Shown: positions 18,562 to 27,746, counted from the first letter of the stretch. The stretch: DNA of 64,000 nucleotides from Streptomyces genisteinicus (GCF_014489615.1 NZ_CP060825.1:2645501-2709500); one strand, 5' to 3'. Numbers and translations are program-made. The notes: a model not told the origin generated them from the letters alone.

Positions 18562-18872
18562 GCGTTGCGGTCCTGGGAGAGCGTCGCCCAGAGCCCGTAG
18601 CCGTGCATCGCCTGCACGTCGCGCTCCATCTCCTCGCGGGTGCCGCTGGAGACGATCGCTCGCCCCTTGTGGTGGACGTCGAGCATCAGCTTGTGCGCCT
18701 TGTCCTTGGGATAGCCGAAGTACGCCTGGAACACGTAGGTGACGTAGCTCATCAGATTGACCGGGTCGTTGTGCACGATGGTCACCCAGGGCACGTCGGG
18801 CTCGGGGACGGCTGCGCTCTCCTCGGCCGACTCGGTCCGCTCGATCTCCAGTGGCACGGTCACTCCACCCAT
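18558..18872 (-). CDS. clpS: ATP-dependent Clp protease adaptor ClpS
   Basis: About 104 residues. ClpS binds proteins with N-degron residues and hands them to ClpAP/ClpCP. Seen: [20 protein letters not shown] (the Asn-Asp pair of the substrate pocket), [19 protein letters not shown] with the conserved His, and a C-terminal glycine-rich end. The start is uncertain: ATG at 18872 is used here, but GTG at 18857 has a better GGTGGAG site just upstream and would give a protein 5 residues shorter. It overlaps the DUF2017 gene by 4 bases. Confidence 0.93.
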   Translation of the reverse strand: MGGVTVPLEIERTESAEESAAVPEPDVPWVTIVHNDPVNLMSYVTYVFQAYFGYPKDKAHKLMLDVHHKGRAIVSSGTREEMERDVQAMHGYGLWATLSQDRNA

Positions 18873-18926
18873 GCTGCCACCTGACACCCCCTGTCGCACA
18901 AACGGCCCTCCCCTCCCAAGGGGATC

Positions 18927-18941
18927 TCGTCAGATTGACGA
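18927..18941. promoter_or_regulatory. Candidate operator upstream of pncB
   Basis: TCGTCA-GAT-TGACGA is a perfect 6-bp inverted repeat with a 3-bp spacer in the divergent clpS/pncB region. It overlaps a TTGACG that could act as -35 for pncB. It may be a site for a NAD-metabolism regulator; no regulator gene lies nearby. Confidence 0.35.
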
Positions 18942-19046
18942 AATGGGGTGTACGCTGACCGGCATGGCTGCACCCAACGGGGTCGTGGCCCCGGAGCACC
19001 GCCCGGCCGCCGGCCGGCACGAGACGAAGGCGCGAGGTTGATCGCC

Positions 19047-20375
19047 GTGGATGTTGCGGACCTTGGGCTGCCGGTGGACGTCCCGTCGACCGCGCTCTTC
19101 ACCGACCAGTACGAGTTCACGATGGTTCAGGCGGCGCTGAAGTCCGGCACCGCCGACCGCCGCTCCGTCTTCGAGGTCTTCACCCGCCGCCTGCCCGAGG
19201 GCCGCCGGTACGGCGTGGTGGCGGGCACCGGCCGGCTCCTGGACGCCGTGGAGAACTTCCGGTTCGACGCCGGCGTCCTCGGCTTCCTGCGCGAGGCGGG
19301 CATCGTCGACGAGCCGACCCTCGCCTGGCTGGCCGACTACCGCTTCAGCGGGAACATCTGGGGCTACCCCGAGGGCGAGGTGTACTTCCCCGGCTCGCCG
19401 ATCCTGCGGGTCGAGGGCTCCTTCGCCGAGTGCGTGCTGCTGGAGACGGTGATCCTCTCCGTCCTCAACCACGACTCGGCGATCGCCGCGGCCGCCTCCC
19501 GGATGTCCTCGGCGGCCGCCGGACGCCGGCTCATCGAGATGGGCGCCCGGCGCACCCACGAGCTCGCCGCGGTCGCCGCCTCCCGCGCCGCGTACGTCGG
19601 CGGCTTCGACTCGACGTCCGACCTGGCGGCCGGCTTCCGGTACGCCATCCCCACCGTGGGCACCAGCGCCCACGCGTTCACCCTGCTGCACGACAGCGAG
19701 CGCGGCGCCTTCCGGGCGCAGGTCGACTCGCTCGGCCGCGGCACGACGCTGCTGGTCGACACCTACGACGTGGCCGAGGCCGTGCGCACCGCCGTGGAGG
19801 TCGCGGGCCCCGAGCTCGGAGCGGTCCGCATCGACTCGGGCGACCTGCTGCTGGTGGCCCACCGGGTGCGCCGGCAGCTGGACGAGCTGGGGGCCGTCGA
19901 CACCCGGATCGTGGTCACCTCCGACCTCGACGAGTACGCCATCGCCTCGCTCGCCGCCGCGCCGGTCGACGCGTACGGGGTGGGCACCCAGCTGGTGACC
20001 GGCAGCGGGCACCCGACGTGCTCGATGGTCTACAAGCTGGTGGCGCGCGCCCGCTCGGCCGACCCGGCGGCGCCCCTGGAGCCGGTCGCCAAGAAGTCGC
20101 TCGGCGGGAAGATGTCGATCGGCGGCCGCAAATGGGCGGCCCGCAGGCTCGACGAGCACGGCGTCGCCGAGGCGGAGGTCGTCGGCCTCGGGGAGGTGCC
20201 GGCGGAGCTGGCGGACCGGCAGCTGCTGGTCCCGCTGGTCACGGCGGGCGAGGTCGTCGGACGCGAGCCCCTGGACGCCGCCCGTGACCGCCACATCGCG
20301 GCGCGCTCGGCGCTGCCGATGTCGGCGATCCAGCTCTCCCGCGGCGAGCCGGTCCTCCCCACCGAGTACGCCTGA
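19047..20375 (+). CDS. pncB: Nicotinate phosphoribosyltransferase
   Basis: A 442-residue enzyme that joins nicotinate to PRPP to make nicotinate mononucleotide for NAD salvage. Family blocks: ALFTDQYEFTMVQAAL at the start, FEVFTRRLPEGRRYGV, FPGSPILRVEGSFAE, the active-site region GTSAHAFTLLH, and IDSGDLLLVA. Start chosen at GTG 19047 (GAGG 10 bases upstream); TTG 19038 is an alternative, and the frame is open to 18948. It is followed by the nicotinamidase gene, so the two complete the nicotinamide-to-NaMN route. Confidence 0.93.
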   Translation: MDVADLGLPVDVPSTALFTDQYEFTMVQAALKSGTADRRSVFEVFTRRLPEGRRYGVVAGTGRLLDAVENFRFDAGVLGFLREAGIVDEPTLAWLADYRFSGNIWGYPEGEVYFPGSPILRVEGSFAECVLLETVILSVLNHDSAIAAAASRMSSAAAGRRLIEMGARRTHELAAVAASRAAYVGGFDSTSDLAAGFRYAIPTVGTSAHAFTLLHDSERGAFRAQVDSLGRGTTLLVDTYDVAEAVRTAVEVAGPELGAVRIDSGDLLLVAHRVRRQLDELGAVDTRIVVTSDLDEYAIASLAAAPVDAYGVGTQLVTGSGHPTCSMVYKLVARARSADPAAPLEPVAKKSLGGKMSIGGRKWAARRLDEHGVAEAEVVGLGEVPAELADRQLLVPLVTAGEVVGREPLDAARDRHIAARSALPMSAIQLSRGEPVLPTEYA

Positions 20376-20379
20376 CCCC

Positions 20380-20405
20380 GCGGGGCCGCCCGTGTGCGGC
20401 CCCGC
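20380..20405 (+). terminator. Terminator behind pncB
   Basis: A perfect 10-bp stem (GCGGGGCCGC with GCGGCCCCGC) around a 6-nt loop directly after the pncB stop. It suggests pncA is transcribed separately or by read-through. Confidence 0.75.
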
Positions 20406-20488
20406 CCCCTCCCGTGGGGCGGCCTCAGTGGCTACGCTCGGTAGTCCGGAAAGCCGCCCCCGAACGGACCCCCACCGAAGGACATGTC

Positions 20489-21076
20489 ATGCACCGCGCG
20501 TTGATCGTCGTGGACGTCCAGAACGACTTCTGCGAGGGCGGCAGCCTCGCGGTGACCGGCGGCGCCGATGTCGCGGCCGCCGTCACCGAGCTGATCGGCC
20601 AGGCCCAGCCGGCGTACCGCCACGTGGTGGCCACCCGGGACCACCACATCGACCCGGGCGCCCACTTCTCCGAGCGGCCCGACTACGTCGACTCCTGGCC
20701 GCGGCACTGCGTCGCGGGCACCGAGGGCGTCGGCTTCCACCCGAACTTCGCCCCGGCGGTCGCCTCGGGCGCCGTCGCCGCCGTCTTCGACAAGGGTGCC
20801 TACGCGGCCGCGTACAGCGGCTTCGAGGGCGCCGACGAGAACGGCGTCACGCTGGCCGACTGGCTGCGGGCCCGGCACGTCACCGAGGTGGACGTGGTCG
20901 GCATCGCCACCGACCACTGCGTACGGGCCACCGCGCTGGACTCGGCCCGCGAGGGCTTCACCACCCGCGTCCTGCTGGACCTGACCGCGGGCGTGGCCGC
21001 CGAGACGACCGACCGCGCGCTGGAGCAGCTGCGCGGGGCGGGCGTGGAGCTCACCGGCAAGCCGGTCGTCCGCTGA
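20489..21076 (+). CDS. pncA: Nicotinamidase (isochorismatase-fold)
   Basis: A 195-residue cysteine hydrolase that converts nicotinamide to nicotinate. The catalytic triad is visible: Asp9 (VVDVQNDFCEGG), Lys in FDKGAY and Cys in ATDHCVRATALDS. Metal ligands sit in DHHIDPGAHF. Its product is the substrate of PncB, encoded 113 bases upstream. ATG at 20489 follows a weak GAAGGA site. By homology this is also the enzyme type that activates pyrazinamide in mycobacteria. Confidence 0.93.
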   Translation: MHRALIVVDVQNDFCEGGSLAVTGGADVAAAVTELIGQAQPAYRHVVATRDHHIDPGAHFSERPDYVDSWPRHCVAGTEGVGFHPNFAPAVASGAVAAVFDKGAYAAAYSGFEGADENGVTLADWLRARHVTEVDVVGIATDHCVRATALDSAREGFTTRVLLDLTAGVAAETTDRALEQLRGAGVELTGKPVVR

Positions 21077-21096
21077 CCGACGGCCCGCCGGACGCC

Positions 21097-21237
21097 CCTG
21101 ACCTGCGGCGACGCGCTGCCGGTGACGGATCTGCCGCGGTGCACTGCCGGTCCCTGACCTGCGGCGATGCGGTTCACGGTCCCTGACCTGCGGCGACGCG
21201 CTGCCGGTCGCTGCCCTGCGGCGATGCGGGTCCCGGT
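21097..21237. repeat. Four imperfect copies of a 26-29-bp repeat
   Basis: Copies of CCTGACCTGCGGCGAyGCG plus a variable tail ending CGGT lie at 21097-21122, 21152-21180, 21181-21208 and 21209-21237. A fifth partial copy (TCTGACCTGCGACGATGC) lies at 21703-21720, beyond the next gene. The region between pncA and the small protein gene has no coding sign. Confidence 0.7.
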
Positions 21238-21286
21238 ACCGCCGGGAGCCGCGCCGTCCGGCCGGTGGGCGGGAGCGCGGGCCGCG

Positions 21287-21601
21287 TCAGCCCTGGGGGG
21301 CGGGCCTGCGCAGGGCCCGTATCGGGTGCCAGAGCTCCTGCGGGCGGCCCTCGTCGGTGCGCCAGAGCAGGCCGTCGGGGTGGTGCAGCACGGCCGTGAT
21401 CTCGTCCGGCGTCGGCGGCTCCGCGTTGCCCCGGAGGTAGACCGCGCGCAGTCCGAGGTTGCGGAGCCTGGTCAGGGCCCGCGCCCGGTTCGCGGCGTGC
21501 ACCAGGAAACGGACCGAGGTCCCGTCGCCGGCCGGATTCGGCAGGCTGAGCGCGACGACGACACTGCCTCCTGGCAACTTCGAAAAACCTCCGCCGGGCA
21601 T
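21287..21601 (-). CDS. Conserved hypothetical protein
   Basis: A 104-residue protein starting MPGGGFSKLPGGSVVVALSLP, with alternating beta/alpha character (VRFLVHAANRARALTRLRNLGLRAVYLRG) and a C-terminal part containing WRTDEGRPQELWHPI. It is cytoplasmic with no signal peptide or membrane segment. I do not recognise a domain. Codon use and a compact fold-like pattern support a real gene. It lies downstream of the M6 protease gene on the same strand but a terminator separates them. Confidence 0.7.
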   Translation of the reverse strand: MPGGGFSKLPGGSVVVALSLPNPAGDGTSVRFLVHAANRARALTRLRNLGLRAVYLRGNAEPPTPDEITAVLHHPDGLLWRTDEGRPQELWHPIRALRRPAPQG

Positions 21602-21663
21602 GCGGAACCACTCCCCCGTGAGTTCGCTGTCAATAAGAACCTCGTCCCCCGCACCTAAACACG

Positions 21664-21697
21664 ATCGGCCGCCGCCCGCTAGAGGGCGACGGCCGAT
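21664..21697 (-). terminator. Terminator behind the M6 metalloprotease gene
   Basis: ATCGGCCG pairs with CGGCCGAT, extended by GCCC/GGGC across a mismatch. On the minus strand it is followed by GTGTTT. It lies about 27 bases past the protease stop. Confidence 0.75.
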
Positions 21698-21723
21698 TAC
21701 GCTCTGACCTGCGACGATGCAGA

Positions 21724-24141
21724 CTACTTGGTCGACGGACCGACCTTCACCGTGATCGTCTGGCCGCTCTTCGGCTCCTTGACGATCGAAATCTGGGTGT
21801 TGGTGTCAGTTACCTTGACGCTGCCCGTCGGGTTCTCCGGGTACCAGTAGACGCCCTTCTTGTCGTCGAAGACCGACACCCCGCGCTGCGACGGGATCCG
21901 CAGCGCCACGTCCTTGTTGTGGAGCGTGAACGCGTCGGTGCGGTACAGGCTGAACGACGAGTCGAACGTCTGGATCTTGTTGCGGAGCAGCGAGCCGTCG
22001 GCCCACTTCATCGGCTTGGCGTGGGCGTCCACCGGAAGGATCAGACCCTGGCCCGGGTGGGCGGAGGTGTTGTTGTCCTTCTGGGAGGTGTCCCACTGCC
22101 AGATCATCAGGCCGTTCTGGTACGGGTAGTGCTCGACCCACGCGTCCTTCGGCGCCTTGAAGCCGAAGTTGTACGGGCCGACCCGCAGGGTCTCGTCGTA
22201 CGAGACGTACTGGCGGTTCTCGGCGATGTAGTACTGCTCGTACTCGAGCGTGAAGGACTCGCCGATGCGGTTGAAGCCCTTGGCGGCCCATCCGGCGTCG
22301 TCGCCCTCGGCGTTGTCCGAGAAGAGCACGGCGCCGTCGGCGTTGACGGTGATGGCGTCGGCCGCGAAGCCCTTGCCGGCCACGCCGCCGTCGGTCTGGT
22401 AGCGGAAGCGGACGTCGATCTTCTTGCCCGCGTAGGCGTCCAGCGAGTAGACGAGCTTCTTGTGCGCGCCGGAGACACCGGTCAGGGCCGGCTTGTCGCC
22501 CGCGTCGCGCGGAATCGCCTTGCCGTCCGCGGTGCCGTCGACGGGCGTCCAGTTGGCGCCGCCGTCGGTGGAGACCTCGGCGTACAGGTAGTCGTAGTTC
22601 TCCTCGATGTCCCACCAGCCGGTGAGGTCGAGGGAGGCCGCGGACTTGCCGGTGAGGTCGACCGACCGGGTCAGGGTGTTCTTGAGGTCGTCGCCCATGT
22701 CGCTCCACCACTGCTTGGAGCCCTCGGCGGGCTTCACGACAGTCGTGGTGACCGGCTTCTTCGGCAGCTCGACGACGAGCGCCTGCGGCTTCTTGGTGTT
22801 GTACGCCGACACGCCCAGGGTGTGGGTGGACTTCGTCGCCGCCTTGGCCGTCTCGTAGTTGAGCCAGCCGAGCTGGAGCTTGTCCCAGGCGGTCATGTCG
22901 CCGGGGAGGTCGCCGATGGAGTCCTTGCCGGTGCCGAGCCAGGATCCGGCCGACATCAGGGTCCAGTAGCCGGTGGAGTTCTCGCCGCCGCCGGAGGTGT
23001 CGTAGTGGTCCGGCAGACCGAGGTCGTGGCCGTACTCGTGGGCGAAGACGCCGAGGCCGCCGTTCTCCGGCTGCATGGTGTAGTCGCCGACCCAGATGCC
23101 GGTGTCGCCGATCTGGGTGCCGCCGGCCTTGTTGCCGGCGGGGCCGGACTTGCCGGCGTCGGTGCCGTACGCGTACCAGCGGTGGGCCCACAGGGCGTTC
23201 TCGCCCTGGGCGCCGCCGCCCGCCGACTCGTCCTCGCCCGCGTGGACGATCTGGAAGTGGTCGATGTACCCGTCGGACTCGTTGAAGTTGCCGTCGCCGT
23301 CGAAGTCGTAGCGGTCCCACTCGTCGTAGGCGGCGAGCTGCTGCTTGATCTCGGCGTCGGTCGCGCCCTTGGCCTTCTGGTCGGCGACCCAGGCGGTCAC
23401 GCCGTCGCGGACGGTGTCCCACACGTTGGCGCAGTTGGTGTCGCCGCAGTAGTTGGAGCCGTAGCGGGCCTCGTTGTAGTCGACCTTGACCCAGTCGGAG
23501 ACGGCGCCGTCGACCGAGTACCGGCCGGACGAGGTCTTCTCGTAGTAGGTCTTCAGGGACTGCTTCGGCTTGCCGTTGCGGTCCTTGCCGGTGCCGAAGT
23601 ACAGGTCCTCGAAGTGCTTCTGGTCGTAGTCCGCCTGCCAGGCCGTCGAGTTGTCGACCTTGCGGTCGGGCTTCGCGATCTGGTTGTGGAGGGGGCCGGG
23701 CTCGCCGCCGTACTTCTTGACGGGGGCCTCGGGGCCGTCCGGACCGTCCGGGTCGTACATCGTGGTGTCGTCGACCTTGTCGCCGAACTCCACGAGGATG
23801 GTGAAGATCTTGTCCGTCTTCTCGCGGGCGAGCTCGACGTACTTCTTGTCGTCGAGCTTGACGACCTTGGAGCCGCCGCGCGTCTGCACGGTGGCGTCGC
23901 CGGATATGACCTGCTCCAGGGCGGCCTGGCGCTGCTGCTCCTGCTGCTTGCTGAAGGGGCCTTCGAGGTCGTGCTCGACGTGGCCCTTGTGCGGAGCGGG
24001 GTCGTGCCGCTCGATGGCCGCAGGGCCCGACGACTTCGGGCCGTCGGCCTGGGCGAAGGTGAACGCCGAAGCCGTGGCGGTCGTCGCGGCGAGCGCCACG
24101 ACGACGGCGGATGCTCTGAACGTCCGTCGCTTGCTGGTCAC
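21724..24141 (-). CDS. Secreted immune inhibitor A-like metalloprotease (M6)
   Basis: An 805-residue exported zinc protease. A Sec-type signal (MTSKRRTFRASAVVVALAA, cleavage probably near residues 27-35) is followed by a propeptide region. The M6 catalytic domain holds the zinc motif HEYGHDLGLPDH near residue 369, and Asp-rich segments such as YDFDGDGNFNESDGY look like calcium sites. The C-terminal half has a MAM/VEG-like beta domain (DNAEGDDAGW). Homologues degrade host or competitor proteins in Bacillus; in Streptomyces such proteases are secreted during development. There is a long non-coding leader upstream. Confidence 0.93.
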   Translation of the reverse strand: MTSKRRTFRASAVVVALAATTATASAFTFAQADGPKSSGPAAIERHDPAPHKGHVEHDLEGPFSKQQEQQRQAALEQVISGDATVQTRGGSKVVKLDDKKYVELAREKTDKIFTILVEFGDKVDDTTMYDPDGPDGPEAPVKKYGGEPGPLHNQIAKPDRKVDNSTAWQADYDQKHFEDLYFGTGKDRNGKPKQSLKTYYEKTSSGRYSVDGAVSDWVKVDYNEARYGSNYCGDTNCANVWDTVRDGVTAWVADQKAKGATDAEIKQQLAAYDEWDRYDFDGDGNFNESDGYIDHFQIVHAGEDESAGGGAQGENALWAHRWYAYGTDAGKSGPAGNKAGGTQIGDTGIWVGDYTMQPENGGLGVFAHEYGHDLGLPDHYDTSGGGENSTGYWTLMSAGSWLGTGKDSIGDLPGDMTAWDKLQLGWLNYETAKAATKSTHTLGVSAYNTKKPQALVVELPKKPVTTTVVKPAEGSKQWWSDMGDDLKNTLTRSVDLTGKSAASLDLTGWWDIEENYDYLYAEVSTDGGANWTPVDGTADGKAIPRDAGDKPALTGVSGAHKKLVYSLDAYAGKKIDVRFRYQTDGGVAGKGFAADAITVNADGAVLFSDNAEGDDAGWAAKGFNRIGESFTLEYEQYYIAENRQYVSYDETLRVGPYNFGFKAPKDAWVEHYPYQNGLMIWQWDTSQKDNNTSAHPGQGLILPVDAHAKPMKWADGSLLRNKIQTFDSSFSLYRTDAFTLHNKDVALRIPSQRGVSVFDDKKGVYWYPENPTGSVKVTDTNTQISIVKEPKSGQTITVKVGPSTK

Positions 24142-24554
24142 TTGATGGTGTCCTCCCCCGCGTCCCGTCGCCGCCGCGGACCGGTTGGTGGGGTCGTCCG
24201 CGCGCGCGGTGTACGCGTCTCAAGTGACGACATTCGACCGGAGTTGAAGAAGAAAAGACAGTCCTTGACTTGAACGCGCCAACTGCACTATGCAGGAGCA
24301 CCGCTCCGCTATCCGGACGACCGCCCGGTCGGTCAACACCCGCGCACTTCAGGCCACTTGAGCCGCCCCATGACTCCGTGCGCCCCCCTTGCTGCCGCAC
24401 CATGGGTAAGGTCACGCTTACTCGGCGTTCCTCCCGGGCATCCAGGACCGTAGAGTGCTGTGCCGGTGCGCCAGGACACCGCCGCCCCGGCGGACGTCCC
24501 GGACAGGCCATGGCCCCAGCCTCCCCCGACCCTGCCCAGAGGACGGATACCGTG
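24142..24554. other. Intergenic region between the M6 protease and a small membrane protein
   Basis: A divergent region of about 410 bases. It holds the protease promoter on the minus strand. On the plus strand TTGACT (24265-24270) lies 17 bases before CTATGC, a weak possible promoter for the small membrane protein. Open frames crossing it lack coding character. Confidence 0.4.
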
Positions 24555-24842
24555 ATGCCGCGTCCGACTGCCGCCCAGTACGCCTACGGTTCGGCCACCG
24601 TCGTCCTCTCGGCCGTCGCCCTGCTCCTGCTGACCGGGGCGACGGGCCCCGCCGCCGTCGGCGCGGTCTGCGCCCTCTCCCTCGCCCTAGGGCTCACGGC
24701 CACCGCGGCCGGGCCGCTGCGCCGCGCCGCCGTCGCCCGTTCCCGGTCCGGCCCCGCTGCCCCGCCGGCCGGCGGGACCGCTCCCCGGATGCCCGCCCCG
24801 CGCACCGAGGCGCGGGTCGGCGGGCACCCGGTGCGCCGCTGA
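24555..24842 (+). CDS. Small membrane protein with two helices
   Basis: A 95-residue protein. A short N-terminus (MPRPTAAQYAYG) leads into two helices (about residues 12-30, VVLSAVALLLLTG, and 33-50, AAVGAVCALSLALGLTATA) followed by an Arg/Pro/Ala-rich cytoplasmic tail of 45 residues. AGAGGA lies upstream; GTG at 24552 is an equally good start. I recognise no family. Small membrane proteins of this form are common in Streptomyces. Confidence 0.65.
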   Translation: MPRPTAAQYAYGSATVVLSAVALLLLTGATGPAAVGAVCALSLALGLTATAAGPLRRAAVARSRSGPAAPPAGGTAPRMPAPRTEARVGGHPVRR

Positions 24843-24958
24843 GCCGAACGAGCCGCTGAGCCGCTGAGCCGCTGGATCCGCCGTACCGCGGGATCCGGGC
24901 ACGCCGCGGCCGCCGGGCTCCGCCTGCGCGGGCCGCGGCGGCCGTACGCGGTCCGCCG

Positions 24959-25732
24959 CTACGGCGCCGAGACGACGACGGTCTTCCCGGCCTTGTCGTG
25001 GAGGCCCTGCTTGTACGGCTTGTCGGCCACCACCGTGATCAGGATGACCAGCCACCAGACGCAGTAGCAGCACACCAGCGCGGGCACCCAGAGCACAACC
25101 GCGCGCATCAGCGCGGCGCTGGTGTCCGGGGTGCGGCCGTCGTTGAGCATCGCGACGCGCAGCTTCATCAGGCGCTTGCCGACGGTCCGCCCGTCCTTCT
25201 TCGTCATGAGCGTGTCGTAGCCGACGTACGCGACGAGGGAGATCAGCGTGAACAGCCACTGGCGGCCGGTGTTCACCTGATCGGTGATCTCCTCCCAGTC
25301 GTCGCCGCCGTCGCTGGTCCAGTCCCAGCCGCCCAGCAGCAGCGAGATCAGCGCGAGCGGCACGGCGATGATCAGGATGTCGATGAGGCGGGCGAGAAAC
25401 CGTTTGCCGAAGGGCGCGAGCGGCGGCATGCCGGCCAGGGGGTCCTGGCCTCCGTAGGCTCCGCCGTAGGGGTCCTGCCCGTAGGGCGGCTGCTGCCCGC
25501 CGCCGTAGGGGCCGCCGGGCGCGCCCGCGCCGCCCCCCGGGGTGTCGTACGGGGAGCCGCCCGGGGGCGGCTCGTACGGGGAGCCGCCGCCGCTGCCGTA
25601 GGGGGAGCTGCCGCCGCCGGGCGGCGGGCCGCCGGCGCCGCTGCCGTCCGGCGGCGGCGTCGGCCCCTCGGGCCTCTTGCGGAACGGGTCGTCGTCGGGA
25701 GGCGGGGTGCCGGGCGGCTGGTCGTTGCTCAT
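24959..25732 (-). CDS. RDD-family membrane protein with Pro/Gly-rich N-terminus
   Basis: A 257-residue protein. The first about 100 residues are disordered, with repeated GGSPY/GGxPYG blocks. An RDD domain follows from FGKRFLARLIDILIIAVP (Arg-Leu-Ile-Asp gives the family its name) with three helices and the late GRTVGKRLMKLRVAML segment. RDD proteins have been linked to ion antiport or protein-quality roles, but this one cannot be assigned. It sits beside a second RDD gene in the same orientation. Confidence 0.88.
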   Translation of the reverse strand: MSNDQPPGTPPPDDDPFRKRPEGPTPPPDGSGAGGPPPGGGSSPYGSGGGSPYEPPPGGSPYDTPGGGAGAPGGPYGGGQQPPYGQDPYGGAYGGQDPLAGMPPLAPFGKRFLARLIDILIIAVPLALISLLLGGWDWTSDGGDDWEEITDQVNTGRQWLFTLISLVAYVGYDTLMTKKDGRTVGKRLMKLRVAMLNDGRTPDTSAALMRAVVLWVPALVCCYCVWWLVILITVVADKPYKQGLHDKAGKTVVVSAP

Positions 25733-25818
25733 GTCGGCAGTGCATACCGGGGCACAGGGGCCCGCAACGGCACGCGTGCGTTCGGGGGAACGCGGGCGGG
25801 GCCGGGTGTGACGGCGGG

Positions 25819-27468
25819 TCAGCCGCTGACGAAGGTGCCCGCCGCCTTGTCGTGCCAGCACTGGCGCCACGGACGGTCGAAGAGGCACCAGAGCACGTTG
25901 AGCACCCCGATCACCAGCACGCCGAGCAGGCTGTAGACGAGCCAGCGCCGCAGGGCAGCGCCGAAGGAGGGCGCCTCGTGGGACTCGATGCCCATCACCC
26001 GCACCCCGCAGAGCTTCTTGCCCAGCGTCCGGCCCCACGTGGCCGTCGGCAGCGCCTCGTAGAGGACGCCGAGGACCAGCAGCGCGCCGAGGACGATGCC
26101 GATCTGGCCCGCGGTGGTGGCGTCGACCAGCCACACCGTGACCGTGCGTCCGGAGAGCTTCGCCGCCTCGATCTTGTCGTCGATGTGGTCGATCGCGCTG
26201 GTGCCGACCGGGACCGCGACCGCGGAGACCAGGGCGCCGAGCAGCAGGGTGTCGAGGAGGCGGGCGGCGAGACGTCTGCCGAGCGCCGCCGGGCGGGCGT
26301 CGGCCTGGGCCTGGGCGGCGCGCAGGAACGGGTCGTCGACCGGAGGCTTCCACGGCACGACCGGCTGCTCCCCGCCGGGGCCGGCCGGCCCGGACTGGGC
26401 GAGCCGGTGCACCTGCTGCGGCCAGGACGCGGCTCCTCCGCCGGAACCGCTGGTGAGCGGCGAGCCCGCGGCGGGCGCCGCCCCGGCGGCCGGCTGCGGG
26501 GCGGCGGGCCGGGGAGCGGCGGGCTGCGGGGTGGGAGGGACGGGTGCGGGGGTCGGGGCGGCGGGCTGCGAGGGGGCGGCCGGCGACGGGGCCGGCGCTG
26601 CCTGTGCTGCCTGCGGCGGGACCGCGGCCGGCGGCTGCGGACGGCCGGCGGAGCCGGTCGACGGCTGGGCCGGGGCAGCGGCGGGGGCTCCGAGCGAACG
26701 GATCGTCATCGTGCCCTCGCCCGGCCCGGGGCCGTCGGCGTCCGGGCGCTTCGCGCGGATGGCGACCGTGTGCTCGGGCCCGCCGGACCCCTGGGCGCCG
26801 CCGGGGCGCGTGGCCCGGATCGCGACCGTGCCCTCTGGGCCGCCGGGCCGTGCGCCGGGGTCGGCCTGCGCCGCGGAGGGGTCGGGCACGGCGGGAGTGC
26901 CGGAGGGGACGGAGCGCATGCCCGGCAGCAGGCCGCCCGACGGGTCGTCCGCCGTGGGCGCGGCCGGCTCCGCGGGGCGCCGGGGGTCGGGGGCCGCTCC
27001 GCCGGCGGCCCGGGGAGCGGCCGGCCCGGTGCCGTCCGCGGCCGTGCCGGGGGCGCCGCCCCAGGAGACACGGCTGTCGAGGTCGCCGCCGAACCCGGTC
27101 TGCCGGGCGGCGTCGGCCTGCCAGGCGGACGCCGGTTCGGTACGGGCGGGCTCGGGCTGCCACGGAGCGGCGGGCGCGGGGCGGGCGGGACCGGTGCCGG
27201 GGTCCGACGGCTCGTCCACCTCGTCGAGGAAGACCGGACCCGTCTCCTCCACCGCGGGCGCGGGCGGGGTCACGGGACCCTGGGCGGGCGCGGCTCCGGC
27301 CGGCTGCGGCGCGGCGGCGGCCTCCTCGCCGGAGGCGGGGGCGGGCCTGCTCGTGCCGGGGACCCAGGCACCGCCGTTCCAGTACCGGACATATCCGGGA
27401 ATGGAGGGGTCCGGGTAGTAGCCGGGCGTGGGGCTGCCGTCACCGGTGGCCGGGGTTGGGGCGCTCAT
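25819..27468 (-). CDS. DUF2510-RDD family membrane protein
   Basis: A 549-residue protein. An N-terminal DUF2510 motif (PGYYPDPSIPGYVRYWNGG, about residues 15-35) is followed by an Ala/Pro-rich disordered region of about 330 residues. That region contains three similar short blocks: GTVAIRATRPGG, HTVAIRAKRPD and GTMTIRSLGAP. A C-terminal RDD domain begins at LGRRLAARLLDTLLLGAL. The repeated T-x-x-I-R motifs may be docking or phosphorylation sites; that is inference. The start is ATG 27468 or the GTG one codon earlier. It is likely co-transcribed with the downstream RDD gene (86-bp gap). Confidence 0.85.
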   Translation of the reverse strand: MSAPTPATGDGSPTPGYYPDPSIPGYVRYWNGGAWVPGTSRPAPASGEEAAAAPQPAGAAPAQGPVTPPAPAVEETGPVFLDEVDEPSDPGTGPARPAPAAPWQPEPARTEPASAWQADAARQTGFGGDLDSRVSWGGAPGTAADGTGPAAPRAAGGAAPDPRRPAEPAAPTADDPSGGLLPGMRSVPSGTPAVPDPSAAQADPGARPGGPEGTVAIRATRPGGAQGSGGPEHTVAIRAKRPDADGPGPGEGTMTIRSLGAPAAAPAQPSTGSAGRPQPPAAVPPQAAQAAPAPSPAAPSQPAAPTPAPVPPTPQPAAPRPAAPQPAAGAAPAAGSPLTSGSGGGAASWPQQVHRLAQSGPAGPGGEQPVVPWKPPVDDPFLRAAQAQADARPAALGRRLAARLLDTLLLGALVSAVAVPVGTSAIDHIDDKIEAAKLSGRTVTVWLVDATTAGQIGIVLGALLVLGVLYEALPTATWGRTLGKKLCGVRVMGIESHEAPSFGAALRRWLVYSLLGVLVIGVLNVLWCLFDRPWRQCWHDKAAGTFVSG

Positions 27469-27746
27469 CACCGTGGTCCCGTATCTCTTCGAGGCCTCAA
27501 TACAGGGTGCAGAAGCCGCCGTCCGACCCTCCGCCGGGTACCGGCGTGTTCGGACAACAGCTTCCTACATCTATCAGACCCGCGCGGGCGGCTGGGCCGG
27601 TCCGCCCGTAACGGCCACTTTCAGGTAAGGGGAGGGTCACGGAAAGTTATGGTCCGAAGTCGCGTAAGAGGGGGCGGCCCGGCCGCTCTCCTCCTGTGGG
27701 GCCCGCGGACGGCGGGCCCGCACAGACGGCAGAGAGGACACGACCG

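Noticed and set aside
21919..24273. Long open frame antisense to the M6 protease gene
   Set aside because: It follows from GC-rich third positions of the real gene; composition is Gly/Val/Asp/Leu-biased with no domain, and the protease is unmistakable.
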